Assembly: GCA_002946415.1 (NCBI GenBank)
Contig: NJPS01000041.1
Location: forward strand, 434,001 to 498,000
Direction of reading: 5' to 3'
Source: Rutstroemia sp. NJR-2017a BVV2
Taxonomy: Eukaryota; Ascomycota; Leotiomycetes; Helotiales; Rutstroemiaceae
Length of the DNA stretch: 64,000 nt
Positions within the stretch are counted from its first letter, which is position 1. Every line of letters begins with the position of its first letter. The translations under genes were made by a program, and so were the position numbers. This document shows, in pieces, positions 1-12,392 of this stretch. The notes under the pieces are model-generated. The model made no database searches, was not told the DNA's origin, and worked only from the letters and a program-made list of their open reading frames with translations.

Positions 1-2229
1 GGGGAAGGAGGGTCTGTAAGTCGCAGACGAAGATCTTCGATGGCTTCACGGTTAGTATGAATTTACAACCCTAGGATGATTTCACTTTCTCATACGTGCA
101 AAGTGGTGGCCATCGCAGTCAGGTCACTCGCGAGAAAAGTAGTGTGCCTGAACTTCCTCTACCAGTCGCTACAGACCCGGACGATTTTGCTTCTTTGATC
201 CTACAGGCAGACCAACATATCAAGCAACAGCCAGATGGAATAAACGCATACGTCGAACTCATAAGTCCTACTATCTTGAAGTCCCCCATTGAAAACCCAG
301 GAAGGGTAGCATACCTGCAAGAAGGGTCGACCTTGGCATTACTACTCAATGCTTCTACCAGTTCCGATACCGTTCATTATCCCTTACCGGAGTTGTCGAA
401 CAGCAATGAAGCTGTCACTACGAGAATGAATGAGATGGAGATGGAAATCCTTCGGAAACGTGGTGCATTAGAGCTTCCGCCACGAGATTTGTGTGATGAG
501 CTCATCGAGGCATACTTCAAATGGGTAGCTCCAGTGGTTCCGATCATCAACAGAACGACATTCTTACAGCGATGGAATGATTTAGAAAACCCACCGCCAC
601 TACTTCTTATGCAAGCGGTTCTGCTCGCCGGGTCGAGAGTTTGCACTACGTCTAAGCTTCTTGACTCTTACGGTTCGCCTATTCCAGCTGCTACATTGTT
701 CTACAAGAGAGCGAAAGCACTATACGATGCTGATTACGAAGAAGATCGTGTTGTTATTGTGCAGGCCCTCATTCTGTTAGGTTGGGTAAGTTCCCATCAG
801 TGCCAGAAACAATCACATGCTAACAGTTTCATGTAGTACTGGGAAGAACCAGGAGTAGTAACGAAGAACGTCTTCTACTGGAATGGACTAGCAACTACAA
901 TATCACACGGCTTTGGCATGCATCGAAACCCAGAAGGCTCCGGACTCAGTGCAGCGGATAAGCGATTATGGAAACGGATTTGGTGGGCGCTGTATACCAG
1001 AGACCGATCGGTGGCTGTTGCTCTGGGAAGAGCAGGCCACATCAACCTGGAAGACTCAGATATGGAGATGATTCAGGCAGAAGATTTCATTGATGACTAC
1101 TCCGACCCGGGAGATGAAGTCAATGTGCAATTCTTCCTTCAATACGTCAAACTATGCACTATCACCGATGAGATTCTCGACCAACACTATTCCCTAAAGT
1201 CGACGTACCTAGACCGGAGTTTTGCTACCCTCCAAGAGTGCGACTTAGCCCTCAATGACTGGTTACAAAGCTGTCCGAGACAAGTAAGATGGAATCGTCT
1301 CCGCAATGACACTTTCTGGCCCGCCTACTTGTACACGATTTATCATACTATCAAGTGCCTCCTCCATCGCGCATACCTACCCACAGTAGCCAAGTCGCAC
1401 GACCGATTTCAAGAATTGCGTATCTCACATAACGCAGCCTTCCAATCTGCAAGTGCGATTACATCAATAGCGGAAATCCTAATCACTCGCAACGAGTTGC
1501 GGCGCGCCCCGCCTTTCATGTGAGCTCATATTCCTCCCTTCAAGTACGTACCACAACTGACAAACATCCAGAATATACGCTCTTCTATCAGCTCTGATCA
1601 TGCATATATACGAACTCCGCCTTCAGTCCACCACATCGCACTCCGCATCAAGAAAACGAGTATCCATATGCATGTCAGCCCTAGACCGGTTATCCAACAT
1701 ATGGCTCGTAGCTAAAATGGTACAAGAACTATTTGAGATCATTCTTAACACGGCGGGACTCGGCGACTATGCGATTGACGACAGCTTGTCGTATAGAGCT
1801 AATGGACATCGTAAGATACGCGCGTCGAATACATCTACCTCTGATTCTGCGGGTCCTGAGAACTCCAAAGAAGAATCAAGAACTCTTACAGTAGCGTTAC
1901 AGGCGCATAAGGAGGCTACGCTCAAGTATGTAAGGGGTAGAGAACGCGTAGAAAACGAAGAAGAATCAAGTGGCACGGTACCGCTGCATCTACCAGAAAC
2001 CCAAGTCCCCCAAATCAACGACCAAATCCCCGTTCCGGAAACCATCCCCCCTCCAAACACATGGATGACCAGCCCCACTGCCCCAAATCCCGGAAAACTA
2101 CAGCAGTTCCAAAATACCGCTTTCGATACCAACAGCAGCTACATGTCCGGAGATCAGGTGATACCGGGCTTGATGCCGATGGATTTTAATAATGTGATGC
2201 CGAGCGCTCTTGATGTTGGGGATTGGTAA
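1..2229 (+). CDS. Zn(II)2Cys6-type transcription factor, 5' end outside window
   Basis: This is the 3' part of a fungal-specific transcription factor; the DNA-binding cysteine cluster would lie upstream of base 1. My exons are <1-50, 104-785, 837-1519 and 1572-2229. Introns of 53, 51 and 52 bp keep the frame, and the stop is TAA at 2227. What is visible is the middle homology region (PF04082, Fungal_trans): YFKWVAPVVPIINRTTF followed by the LLLMQAVLLAGSRVC helix, the join LLGWYWEEPG across intron 2, then GFGMHRNP and KRIWWALYTRDR, a conserved family motif. A basic stretch (SRRRRSSMASR) in exon 1 looks like the linker after the zinc cluster. The wording resembles the cutinase regulator CTF1 group, but the target genes cannot be read from the sequence. 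The last about 130 residues are low-complexity and Pro/Asn-rich, possibly an activation tail. Confidence 0.88.
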
Positions 2230-3270
2230 GTTGAGATGGAGATGAATCGATGATGTGGTTGTGTAGTTGCGTTTTACTGATTATGGGTGCTAGGCTTGAG
2301 TTTTTTGGTATAAGATCGTGATAATAATTGTACAGCTGTTTGGGGATGGAGTTTTTGTGGTAGATGCGGATGTATAGAGAGTGCTGTGGTACTGGCTGTT
2401 GGCTTGGGTTGAGGGTTGCGATGGAGGGTTTCTTCTGATCCGGATTCTTGCTGAAGAGATGGATATTTATCAACTTACTAAATACATCCCACTGCCACGC
2501 AAAACATAGTAGCACAATATGGAGTGAGCTAATTAGTAATTCGCTGTGATGTCTCCTCAGCTATAGCGTATTTGCAACGGGGATAGAAAATTTGGTGGAC
2601 CGGGACAGGATGAGGAAGGGTTGCCAGTTGCAGATCAATATTAAATATAGTCTTGTCGATGCCAGATGGCCTTCGATCAGGCATTTGAGATTATATAAAC
2701 CTATGCCTGGCCCCTGCTTTTCAAAGTGTTATCGTCCATCCGCCTGTTATTTCTGCTGGCAGGCGAGGCAGGGCAGGCAGCATGGCAGGGATTAACTCCA
2801 GTAGGCGCCGATCCCGATCCCCCAAAAGCCGAGCGCAGTCATTATTTAGCTTATCAGCCACCCGACCGACTTCATACAATTTTATTGCAACCTCAAGTCT
2901 TTCCAAATCCAAATCCAGTCACAGAAATGATGCAACCAAGTCCATTAAAATCCCTTTCTTGCCCTTCTTCACTTGTCGCATCAACATGTTGAAAGATACA
3001 TGATACAATCCGATGATCTTCGCCTGTGCTGCGGATGGTCATGCTTTGTTTCACTTTTAAATCCAGTGTTCGTAGTCGCGTGAGCAGCATGACTGTTTCA
3101 AATTCCTCACACACGCATCGAAGACATATTTCAAGGAGGCAATAAATAGGCAGGTAAGCCAAGCCAAAGGTAACTTCTCTATCTATTTCACTTTTCTTTT
3201 ACGTTTTCTTCTCCTCATCACAAACAAACAATCCATCTCCCAAATCACAAACAACATACTGTACCGCAAA
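2230..3270. other. intergenic, promoter side of the SLATT gene
   Basis: No convincing gene was seen. The stretch between about 3190 and 3270 is pyrimidine-rich with CACAAACAAA-type sequence just before the ATG at 3271, as in many fungal 5' leaders. Confidence 0.5.
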
Positions 3271-3972
3271 ATGCCATCCCCAACCCAGGAAACAACCCCT
3301 CTCCTCTCCCCCTCCCCCTCCTCCTCCTCCTCCACCCTCTCCCCCCTCTACAAATTCAACCTCGCCATCGGGCTCCCCCTCCCTCTCCCCTCCCACCCCC
3401 CCACCCTCTCGTACACCGCCCTCCGCGCCGGCGCCCGAGGTCTGTACTCCACGATCCTAACCCTCCATCGGCACTACACCCTGCACTACCACGTGCTCTC
3501 CACAATCTACTACTCCTCGCTGATCGCGCAGCTCTGTATCGGGGCCGTGCTGGCGCTCGCCCAGCCCTCGAAAAGCGGGGTCACGGCGCTGGGGGCCGCG
3601 AACTCGGTGCTGGTGGGGGTGCTGGGGATCCTCAAGAGCCAGGGGCTGGTGGAGAAGGCGGCCGGGAATGAGGGCGAGATGAGGAAGGTGCGGGATTGGG
3701 TGGAGGAGTGGGAGGGGAGGTTGGTTATTGGCGGAGAGGAGGAAGACGTCGATGTCCAGGCGCTGGTGGAGGAGGCGTGGGATAGGTATGGGAGCGCGGT
3801 GGAGGTGGTGGAGAGGAATAGGTTGGGGCGGTTTGGGGCTGCGGGGAAAAGAGGAGGGGGGCTGGGATTGGCGGGGGGTGAGGAGGAGGGGAAGAAGGGA
3901 AGTGGAAGTGGGATTGTGCGGAGGAGAAGTGATGAGGGAGTGGCGGAGGATAGGAGATTGAGGAGGGGGTAG
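3271..3972 (+). CDS. fungal SLATT-domain two-TM membrane protein
   Basis: This is a single-exon 233-aa protein. After a Ser/Pro-rich start there are two adjacent hydrophobic helices (about residues 74-96 and 101-122) in the pattern HYHVLSTIYYSS..GAVLALAQ, ALGAANSVLVGVLGILKSQG, then a basic/acidic helix EMRKVRDWVEEWEGRL. This matches the fungal SLATT family (SMODS- and SLOG-associating 2TM effector; PF18142 as I recall it). The prokaryotic relatives are predicted membrane effectors of nucleotide-sensing defence systems; the role of the fungal versions is not settled. The last about 50 residues are Gly/Arg/Glu-rich and look disordered. No sensor domain is fused to it and no sensor-type gene is next to it. 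The coding strand is strongly GC-rich compared with its flanks. Confidence 0.72.
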   Translation: MPSPTQETTPLLSPSPSSSSSTLSPLYKFNLAIGLPLPLPSHPPTLSYTALRAGARGLYSTILTLHRHYTLHYHVLSTIYYSSLIAQLCIGAVLALAQPSKSGVTALGAANSVLVGVLGILKSQGLVEKAAGNEGEMRKVRDWVEEWEGRLVIGGEEEDVDVQALVEEAWDRYGSAVEVVERNRLGRFGAAGKRGGGLGLAGGEEEGKKGSGSGIVRRRSDEGVAEDRRLRRG

Positions 3973-4503
3973 AATGGTGGGGTGTGCGATGTTGGCTGTC
4001 TTTTTCTGGCTGGTTAGATTTCGTATGCTTGCGTTTTGTTAGAATATACCCTGTACGTTTTTTTACGGCCGTCATTAACGGTAAATCGAATATAGCTTCC
4101 AATAATTTTAGCGCTGAAAGGACTGCTGCGTTTCCGCAGATTGTGAAGCATCTGTCTGTATATTGCTGCTATTTTGACAAGTCTACACGTACCTCATCGT
4201 CGACTACTTCATTCTCACAAAGCTTACAGGCAGAGGATCATACACCGGTGGTATAGTTACGAAGATAATATCAAAGAGAACACACAGATGGTTAATGTCT
4301 GAAATCTAACGGTCTCTTAGGTATCGAAAATGAAAGTCATCAACTAGCAAGTAGCAACATGTGCTGAACCACCCATACGCCGCGCGTTTAGTTGCCAACC
4401 CAACTCCAGTGCTTTTCCATCAACACCACATAAATAGGAAACTCCATACAGAACAACCACTTATTGGACATACATTCGTCAACGCAGAGCAAAAGTCTTC
4501 CCT
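3973..4503. other. intergenic between convergent genes
   Basis: No gene was seen. The stretch holds the 3' flanks of the SLATT gene (+) and the aquaglyceroporin gene (-). Confidence 0.5.
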
Positions 4504-6449
4504 TCACCCCTCCTTCCTAAAATCCCCCTTCAATCTCCTTCCTCCGCCCTCAATCCCCGTCTTAAACCCCAACCACCTCCTCCACGTCCTCTCCTTCGCC
4601 TTCTGCCTCGCCTGCCTCCTCCTCACAGGAGGATAATTAATCGGACTCTCCCCTCCCACGAAAATAACCACATCATAAAGGAACGCTCCCACCAGAGCTC
4701 CCGAAACCGTCGCTGCCCAAGCACCATAAATCCACCATGCATGCGCCACAGTGAAAACCTGTCGGCCATATCCCACAGCTGCAGTCGCGAGTCGGGGACC
4801 GAAATCCCGTGCTGGGTTCAGACATGCGCCCGTGTTGTAGCCAAATGCCATAGTAAGAACAGTGACGAGGAGTCCGACGATCAAAGCGTGCATACCGGCT
4901 CCTGGGGGGGCGTTGGAGTCGTCTCCGAGGGCGAGGATAGCACAGGCGAGGATGGCGGTGGCGACGAATTCGTTGAAGAAACCTGAGACAGGGCGAGTGA
5001 ATGATGCAGGTTGGGTGTAAAATGAAGGGCCTGTGCCACCTGTTGCTAGATTTACTGCGGTTCCTGTGGCAAGTTTGCCGCCCGCGACATTGTATGAAGC
5101 GATTGCGTCTTGATAGATACCATATGCGATGAGACCGGCGAAAAAGGCACCGAGAATTTGGGCAAGGATATATACAAAGGCTTTACGAGCTGGAAAACCA
5201 CGGAATATGTAGAGCATGATAGAAACGGCGGGGTTTAGATGACCTCCGGAAATACCACCTGCAATGTAGATGCCAATGGTGATTCCCAGACCCCATGCCC
5301 AATTGGTGGCTAGATAGGACCCTTTCGTTTCGTTCGAGGTTTGATCTGCAAGATTCGTACATATGCCGATTAGGACAGCTACCATGGTCTGTGAAATTTA
5401 TTAGGTCTGCATGAATAAGAAAGGATGGGGTCAAAACTTACCGCCAGGCATTCCGCAAGGGGTTCCCTAAACTTAGCACGTATTTCTGCCCATTTGTTGA
5501 AATTGTCTTTCTCTTCCCGGATATGTTCCTGTACCTCCTCAGTGTTTAGTGACCAGTCATCATCTTCTAATTTATCCCCAGCTTCCAGATCAAGTTCAGC
5601 GGAATCCTGTGGTTCTTGGTAATGATCACTTTGTGTGGTGACACGTGAATGTGAAGTGATATTTGAGGGTCGAGGTGATGATTCCTCTACATCAGACAAA
5701 GTGGTCCTTCGCTCGCCCAAATCCCCACCATCGTCAAATGGCGATCTCCAGTCCTCCAATGGGTTATTTCGTTCGTCCAGTGGAGTTCCGTTTCGATCAA
5801 ACTTTCTAATGCCGGAATCTTTCCTCGCCATAGATCTATGACTTTGTCCCCGAGCTAGACGTTCTGGACGTCCATAACCCCGCTCTTCGCGACTTCGGCT
5901 ACCCTTTTCAGATTGTTCCGGTTTCTTCCCTTCATCTTCTTCTTGAGATGGAATCATCCCAACTTGCGGTATGGCTTCTGCATCTCCAGGTTGAGCGTGC
6001 TCTGCACCCTTGTCCTCTACTACTCCTGCGTTCCTGCCATTTCTCCCTCTTCTCATTCCAGGTCTTACCACTCTCGGTAAAGGTTTTGCCAACCCCCACA
6101 ATGGAGCATCCTTAGGCTTCTGGTAGGTTGGATTGAAATCGTAGTATTCATCTTCGATGAACCGCGGTTCTCTATGTTCCATCGGAGCGTTACCTGCGAG
6201 AGAATAATCCGGTCGTGTTGCAGAGGTTGCCGTGCTATCGAGGGTTTGGTAATTCGGTCGTGTACTCGCTCGCTTCGATCGTCTAGAGGGTCCATGTTGA
6301 GCAGTTGGTCGCCTTGAATGTGTGGGTTTTGTGGTTGTCTGTGTATTCGTGCTCTCGTTCCTATAGTTAGGTGGTGCTCTTGGCGGCGCATCACTTTGAG
6401 GTTGATCCTGTGGAGCAGAGCCTTGCTCTTGATCATGAGACTCCGCCAT
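4504..6449 (-). CDS. aquaglyceroporin (MIP family) with long N-terminal extension
   Basis: This is a 630-aa membrane channel for water and small polyols such as glycerol. Exon 1 is 6449-5442 and exon 2 is 5388-4504, with a 53-bp intron (5389-5441) in phase 0 that joins FREPLAECLA to TMVAVLIG at the first membrane helix. Both selectivity loops are present: HLNPAVS (NPA about 388-390) and CLNPARDFGPR (about 527-529). The Asp-Arg after the second NPA is typical of glycerol-permeating fungal channels. The first 337 residues are hydrophilic and probably cytosolic. They contain a conserved-looking box WGLAKPLPRVVRPGM (about 118-132). Long N-termini of this sort occur in the yeast Yfl054c type, which I favour over Fps1, but the subtype is inference. 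The C-terminus is short and basic. Confidence 0.9.
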
Positions 6450-9400
6450 GTCTCGAGAATTGTATTCCCCAATTCACGCTCTTGTAGCTGTTCCTCGTTT
6501 GCTTCTTTCCCTCCCTCTTTCGGTTCTTTTTCCCTTCACTCTAAGAATAGAACAACAGAGAGAAATTCGTATACTGAGAAGAGAAAAACACCTACCTCGA
6601 ACTCACAGACCTTTGCTTATATTGCTAATTGTCAACCACAAGGGCAAATAAGCTCGTCATCGCTGCAATGAAAGTTATAGCAATATTGTGGGTACACTTG
6701 GAAACACGCACAGCGACGGTTAACAGTTTTGAAGGAATTTGTGGGCATGGTGAAAGGATGCGATCTCCTAAACTGGATCTTCTGAATCGTAATTGGCGTT
6801 TCCTGTAGCAATCTTCGATTTGACTGTAAATGGACGGAGTTCTTGTTCCTAAGCTCAGGACGAATTTTGTGGGTAGAAGGACTTTTTTCGGTCGGAGAGA
6901 AAGCTCCTAGCGAGAATTTCTCTTGGGAGAACATGCGGCCGCATGGAATACAGCTGCATCACGTGACTTCGGTCCGACTAACTTTGGATTCATTTCCGTG
7001 TCTTCTCCATCTTGCAAACCTGTTTCCCATAACTTAACTCATGTATAAAAACCGTTTTCGACATTGATCTTCATCAGCTCGCTCTTTATGGTAATTCTAT
7101 GTAGATCACCTACCTCTATGCGACTCAAAGTGGAATTATAGTTATTTTCTAAATCTGCCCCAATCAGTTGGAGTTTAACTCCGGGCTGCCTCAACCTTGT
7201 ATCCCGAGATAACCTCATATCTTGTGCTTGGTTATACTCTGGTCATAGGAAATCGGAGGCTGGTGAGTCAGGAATACCCAAGGTTGGAATGGCAATTCAC
7301 ACAGTTTTGCCACATTCGTCGAGATCGCAGATCCACAGAGTACGAGCTCCCTCACTGCTCCGGTAAAGTATGGATACACTGTGGACTCGGGCTCATCTAA
7401 ATCCTAAACACCCAGAAGGTTCGCGAATGGCCTCATCTAACAATCTTGGCATGGCAAATTCCTAATCCTAATTCGTAGGGAATTACACTTGTACTATACG
7501 TGGTGTAGTGAAGTTGTCTGACGGCAATGTCTTGCAATTGCCTGCAACATAGCTCAGTTAAAGAGAGATTCACTGCATCCGCCCGGATTGGTTAGAGAAG
7601 CCTACAACTGATCCTTCTCTCGAGAGGATCCTAGAACTTCCTCTGAGATCTTGGGTTTCATAAAGCGCCGGGAAAGCTAGCGCTGTCAAAGTACCGGAAC
7701 TCCACCAACTAGCCATCCCCAGCACCCCTCAATCTCTTCAAATTAGCCACCCTTACGTCATATGTGGACACTCCGGCAGCTTGTTGCCGCAATGTTGTCT
7801 CAGTCATGAAGTTTCGTGATCTACTTAGCAAGTTGAAGCTTGACATTCCATATAGAGAGTGACCATCACACCAGCCAAATGCACTGTTTTTTACGGAGAG
7901 CAATCATCACATTAGAGGCTACGGAAGTGTCTTTATTCAACATGTGGGTGATAATATATGTGCTGCACCTTCATACGACTGCTCACACAAGAAAGTTTTG
8001 TGGGATGTGTCCTCAGTCTTTGAAGCATTCGTCTAGCTGTTAGTATTTGACTACTGTGTGGAGAGCAGCCTCCCGTTTATGGGATCTATTTCATTTTTCA
8101 CGTCAGCCAGTGGCTCATTGGAGAGCTTCTCTTCCTGCCACGCTTTCCGCCTTGAGCGAATTGGATACTGCCGTTGCCCCAGGCTTCCTGTATCACAGAT
8201 TCAAATCCAAATCCATTTTCCTCGCCAGATTTTGCTCATCTTGGAAAACTATCAGTTGGCTGCACACGCCCATAGTGCTACCCCCTTGTTCAACCTATTA
8301 TTGGGGCTGTTGCTCTCATATAAACAGCTACCATCCATCTGTTTCTGCAAAGAGGAGCCCCAGTTCTACGATAGATACCTTTAGATGCTTGTTTTTAGAT
8401 GCTATTCCGAAGACCAGCGTTCATGTAAGACCTCGACTAGAAGCAGATAGTCATAGCACTTTCAAAGTCCGAGATAATATTGAACATCGTGGTTCTAATG
8501 GTCTGCGTCTGAAGCTCAACGACGAATCAGATTTCAGGCCTGGTATTTCAATATCTCATTTCATTGTGAATTTGTAAACAGGATATATGTCTTCAGCGTA
8601 GCGTCCTTTCGTACATCTGACATCAGCTCGAAGGAGGAAGTTCTTCCAACTTCCGACACTTATGAGTAGATGTTCTTAGTAAGGTACTAAGGGAAGGGGC
8701 CCTATTTGATTATACATTATACGAAGTGAGACGGCAAAGTACTATGGCGTGCGAGAGGAAAATAAAGCGATGAAACCGGCTCATGGAAATAGATGCTATA
8801 CAATGTTGGTAGTCACATGTGAGCGAAAATCTACAATTCCTAATTTTCGATTTCCAGTAAGTTTTGTTTGATGTCTTTCTATGGACTGGCATAACAGCAC
8901 ACGTTCTGGGATTGCTCGAGCTTTTCATCGCAAAACCCTTTCTGCGCTGATCTTGGTCACTGTTTTTCCATTGAGCTTCCCCATGGTTAGCTAGTGTCAT
9001 GTCATAGTGCCATTTGGATCGGGCTTGTATTTATTTCACGTGAAAAATAATCAGATTCCATAGCATTATTAGGTACTTCTCACGATTCAGAAATTTTTGT
9101 CCGTGGGTAGAGGTTTGAAAGGCCAAATATCTTGCGGCTCAATCAAAACAGCCTCGATCACGGAAACTCGCACACTCCAAACTTTATCTGGTTTCCGGCA
9201 GATCTCTGCATAGGTTAACCAATGATGGCGCTGAACTATCTACCATTATGCTGTATGGTCCCTGCTTTGTTGCTATTTTAGTGGAGATGATCTGCCTTGG
9301 CAGTAGACTGATCCACATTGATGGTATCGAGTTCTTCGCGTGTTCATTAGACTCTGATATACGTAACGAGATAGTAGTTTGCTATCGGTATGCAAAGTTA

Positions 9401-9502
9401 TAAGTATCTGTAGCAGTATCTCCAGTATCTCCAGTCTCACCGGTATGTTTTTGTATTCAATTCTGAATATCCCCCATCCGCCTCACGCATTCTGATTTGA
9501 AA
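6450..9502. other. 3-kb intergenic region
   Basis: The first about 200 bp form the leader and promoter of the aquaglyceroporin gene (read leftward). The rest holds only short open frames without a recognisable domain, a good codon pattern or splice support; the longest is 8047-8577. The last about 500 bp would have been the promoter of the broken P450 gene. Confidence 0.45.
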
Positions 9503-11230
9503 ATGTTAGCCCTCAACGGAATTGGCCTAGACGTCATCGTGTTAGCAACGGCAATCAGTATATGCTACTTTGTCTTCACAAATGTGAAATTGTACCTCAC
9601 CAGACGTCAGTTCAAGAAAGATAACGGCTGTCAATCAGCACAGACCAAATACCCTCTGAAAGATCCAATATTCGGGACCGATCTGATATTAAGTACGATC
9701 AAGAATGCAAAGAATGCCCGCCATCTGGAAGGCACTGCTCAGCGATACGAAGATCATGGCACGACATTCACCTCCAGGCTTGTCAACTGTCCGACCGTAT
9801 TTACGATCGAGCCAGAGAATGTTAAAACGATGCTCGCTACGAAGTTCGAGGACTACCGCCTTTCAAAAATAAGAGTAGATGCAATGAGACCGGTCTTCGG
9901 CCACGGAATTTTCACCACAGATGGCCCGATTTGGAAGAACTCTCGCGCTCTGCTCCGACCAATATTTGACAAGGAGAGTATTTCAGATCTCAACCTTGCT
10001 GAAGTACACTTCCAACATTTACTGAGACGCCTTCCTCGTGATGGATCTACAGTCGATCTTCAACAATTATTCTTTAACTTCACGATGGACACGGCTACGC
10101 AATTTCTCTTTGGGCACTCCGTAAACACTCAGTTCAACTCGAACAATATCTCTGGTCCAGTTTCTGACGCCGACTTTGCGGAACAATATGGTCTCACCCA
10201 GACAGAGGCATCACATATGGTCCGTCTGGGTCCTCTCAACCGACTACGGTATAGTCCCAAAGCAATCAGAGCTTAGAAAGCAGTTTTCGCATATATCGAT
10301 CACTTCACCGACGTGGCGCTTGAAAAAACCAAGAATAAAAAGGCGGGGGACAGCGAGAAAGGCGAAACGGGACCGTACAGCTTTCTTGAAGAACTCGCCA
10401 ACATTACTTCCGATCGCCAAGTCCTCCGAGACTAAGTTCTGAGTCTTTTGCTCGCGGGGCGGGACACAACGGCTAGTTTGCTGAGCAATCTCTTCTTTAT
10501 GTTGGCTAGATATCCAGATGTTTTTGAGAAACTGAGGGCGGAAGTGATGACTCTCAACGGTCAGCTTCCTTCGTATGACGAGCTCAGGAATTTGAAATAT
10601 CTACGTCAATGCATCAACGAATGTAGGTTACCCCACTAGGCGATTATTTGATCTTTTTGTTCGTAAACTTACACCCACAGCGCTTCGCATACATCCTGTC
10701 GCCCCAGCAAACACTCGCGAAGCCGTGTGCGACACCGTTCTCCCCAAGGGCGGCGGAGAGGATGGAGAATCACCGTTGTTTGTCAAATCTGGGACACAAG
10801 TTCTGTACAGTGTATACTCGATGCACCGCCGAAAAGACATATTCGGTGAAGACGTTGAGAATTTCCGTCCCGAGCGTTGGGAAGATATCCAGCCGAAATG
10901 GGTAAATCCCCTCACTGGTTTGGTTTAACAAACAACATCTAATGTCTCCTTTCAGGCCTTCCTTCCGTTCAATGGTGGTCCGAGAATCTGTTTAGGTCGT
11001 AAGTACTCATTTCTCGCAAATGAAGAGGATGTCGACATCACATGTGGAGAAAAAAGCTAACCAAACCAAATAGAACAATTCGCACTCACGGAAGCCTCCT
11101 TTGTTATTGTGCGAATGTTGCAAGAATTTCGAAGATTGAGCCAAGAGATGATGAGGAATGGAAGGAGGCATATACTTTAGTCGTGTGTTCGCAGAATGGG
11201 ACACAGGTATCCTTGACGCCGGCTGCATGA
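9503..11230 (+). pseudogene. CYP52-like cytochrome P450, broken by two stops and a frameshift
   Basis: This is a full-length P450 gene that can no longer encode its protein. Conceptual exons are 9503-10622, 10681-10901, 10956-10998 and 11074-11230, with introns of 58, 54 and 75 bp and intact splice sites. Family marks are an N-terminal membrane anchor, the I-helix AGRDTT (10454-10471), the K-helix ESLR spanning intron 1, FRPERW, and the heme loop FNGGPRICLG (10968-10997). The N-terminal layout and AGRDTT are like CYP52-type fatty-acid or alkane hydroxylases. The lesions are an in-frame TAG at 10274-10276, an in-frame TAA at 10433-10435, and a one-base deletion near 11127-11130 that shifts the last about 33 codons (IEPRDDEEWKEAY is in the other frame). 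Ignoring the lesions, the product would be about 513 aa, the usual length. The ATG at 9503 is chosen because the membrane anchor follows directly. Confidence 0.85.
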
Positions 11231-11417
11231 GTATCTGAAAGATCAAAAGATGCAGTTGTTTCCGTTCAATTGGAGTCTTGAGTGGAGGAATATACTCAAA
11301 AGGTGGAGAGATTTGATATGAGTTTATTTCGTTGGGACATCTGGAGATAGACACGTGCAGATGTATAACTAACTCTTCACTTCCATAAACACCAACATCC
11401 CATCCCAATAAAGACTA

Positions 11418-11777
11418 TCATTCCGGAAACGGTACAGATGGTCCCAGTACTATAGCTCCAGCACTATCCACATACACCCCTCTAACTTTCCCATCATCTG
11501 TTTTCGAATCGCTAGTAGGTCTACTCGCCGCGTTCTGGATGCTTCCACAAATACCACCATGATGACAGTGACAATGACAGCGATATGTACAGGTCGGTTT
11601 GCCTCCAGATTTTATAATCTGGTAGATCATGTAGGGACAAAAAATTACCATTGCGATTATGAGCAGATATGAGCCGTAGAGAAGGGCGTAAAGGACACAA
11701 AGTATGAAGGTGTCAATTAGTGAATCGGGCCACATAACTGGCCAAAGTAGTAGTGAATTGAGTAGTGGATTGGGCAT
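11418..11777 (-). CDS. small Cys/His-rich membrane protein, copy 1
   Basis: This is a single-exon 119-aa protein of unknown family. A hydrophobic segment covers about residues 20-55 (one long or two short membrane helices). It is followed by SGGKPTCTYRCHCHCHHGG, a dense Cys/His patch, and a hydrophilic tail that includes VRGVYVDSAG. The patch could bind a metal ion or be palmitoylated; neither is shown. The copy at 13011-13358 shares the order hydrophobic segment, SG.KP.CT.RCHHGG, and the same flanking DNA, which supports real genes rather than chance frames. No signal peptide cleavage site is evident. Confidence 0.55.
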   Translation of the reverse strand: MPNPLLNSLLLWPVMWPDSLIDTFILCVLYALLYGSYLLIIAMVIFCPYMIYQIIKSGGKPTCTYRCHCHCHHGGICGSIQNAASRPTSDSKTDDGKVRGVYVDSAGAIVLGPSVPFPE

Positions 11778-12392
11778 CGTATTCGGTGAAAGGCCGTTTG
11801 ATTTGAGATGTGTATATTTCGGATAGGTATTTGGCGGGAGCGATTTTCGGAACGGATAATACGCTGCTGGAGGAATTGTTCGCGTGGGGTTTCGGGTCCG
11901 TGGAGGGTAGTAGTACGTTTGGAGCGCTGTAGGTACGGTACAGCGGGTTGAGTGCGGATTGGACGGTAAAAAGTTTCTTAAATTTGGAGGTAATTTTGAG
12001 CCAGAGAAGACAACGCGAGGTAGGAGTTAAGTAGAATTTGAGGTTGAGCTAAGTGAGTTGGTGTCTTGTTGGTGTTTGGGAAAGATCGTATCATAGGTGG
12101 GACCGTGGGAGCAAAATATGACTTTATTGTGGATGAGAATGTAAATTCTAACGGAAATGGGATTTTAGTACATAGGCGCAGCAATGCGCCTACTTCATCT
12201 GTGTTCAGTTTAAGTAAGAAATTCACAGTTCAGGAAATAAGCATATTCTGCTAGTTACTACTAGAGCTGAGGTATCTACAAAAGGTGAAGAGATTTGACA
12301 TAAGATCATTTCGTCGGAACATCTGGAGATAGAGACAGTACAAATATATACCTAACTGTTCAATTCCATAAACGCCTACATCCCATCCCACT

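Noticed and set aside
8047..8577. 176-codon open frame in the 6.5-9.5 kb gap
   Set aside because: It starts with TTG, has no family motif, and overlaps a second open frame of equal quality; composition looks non-coding.
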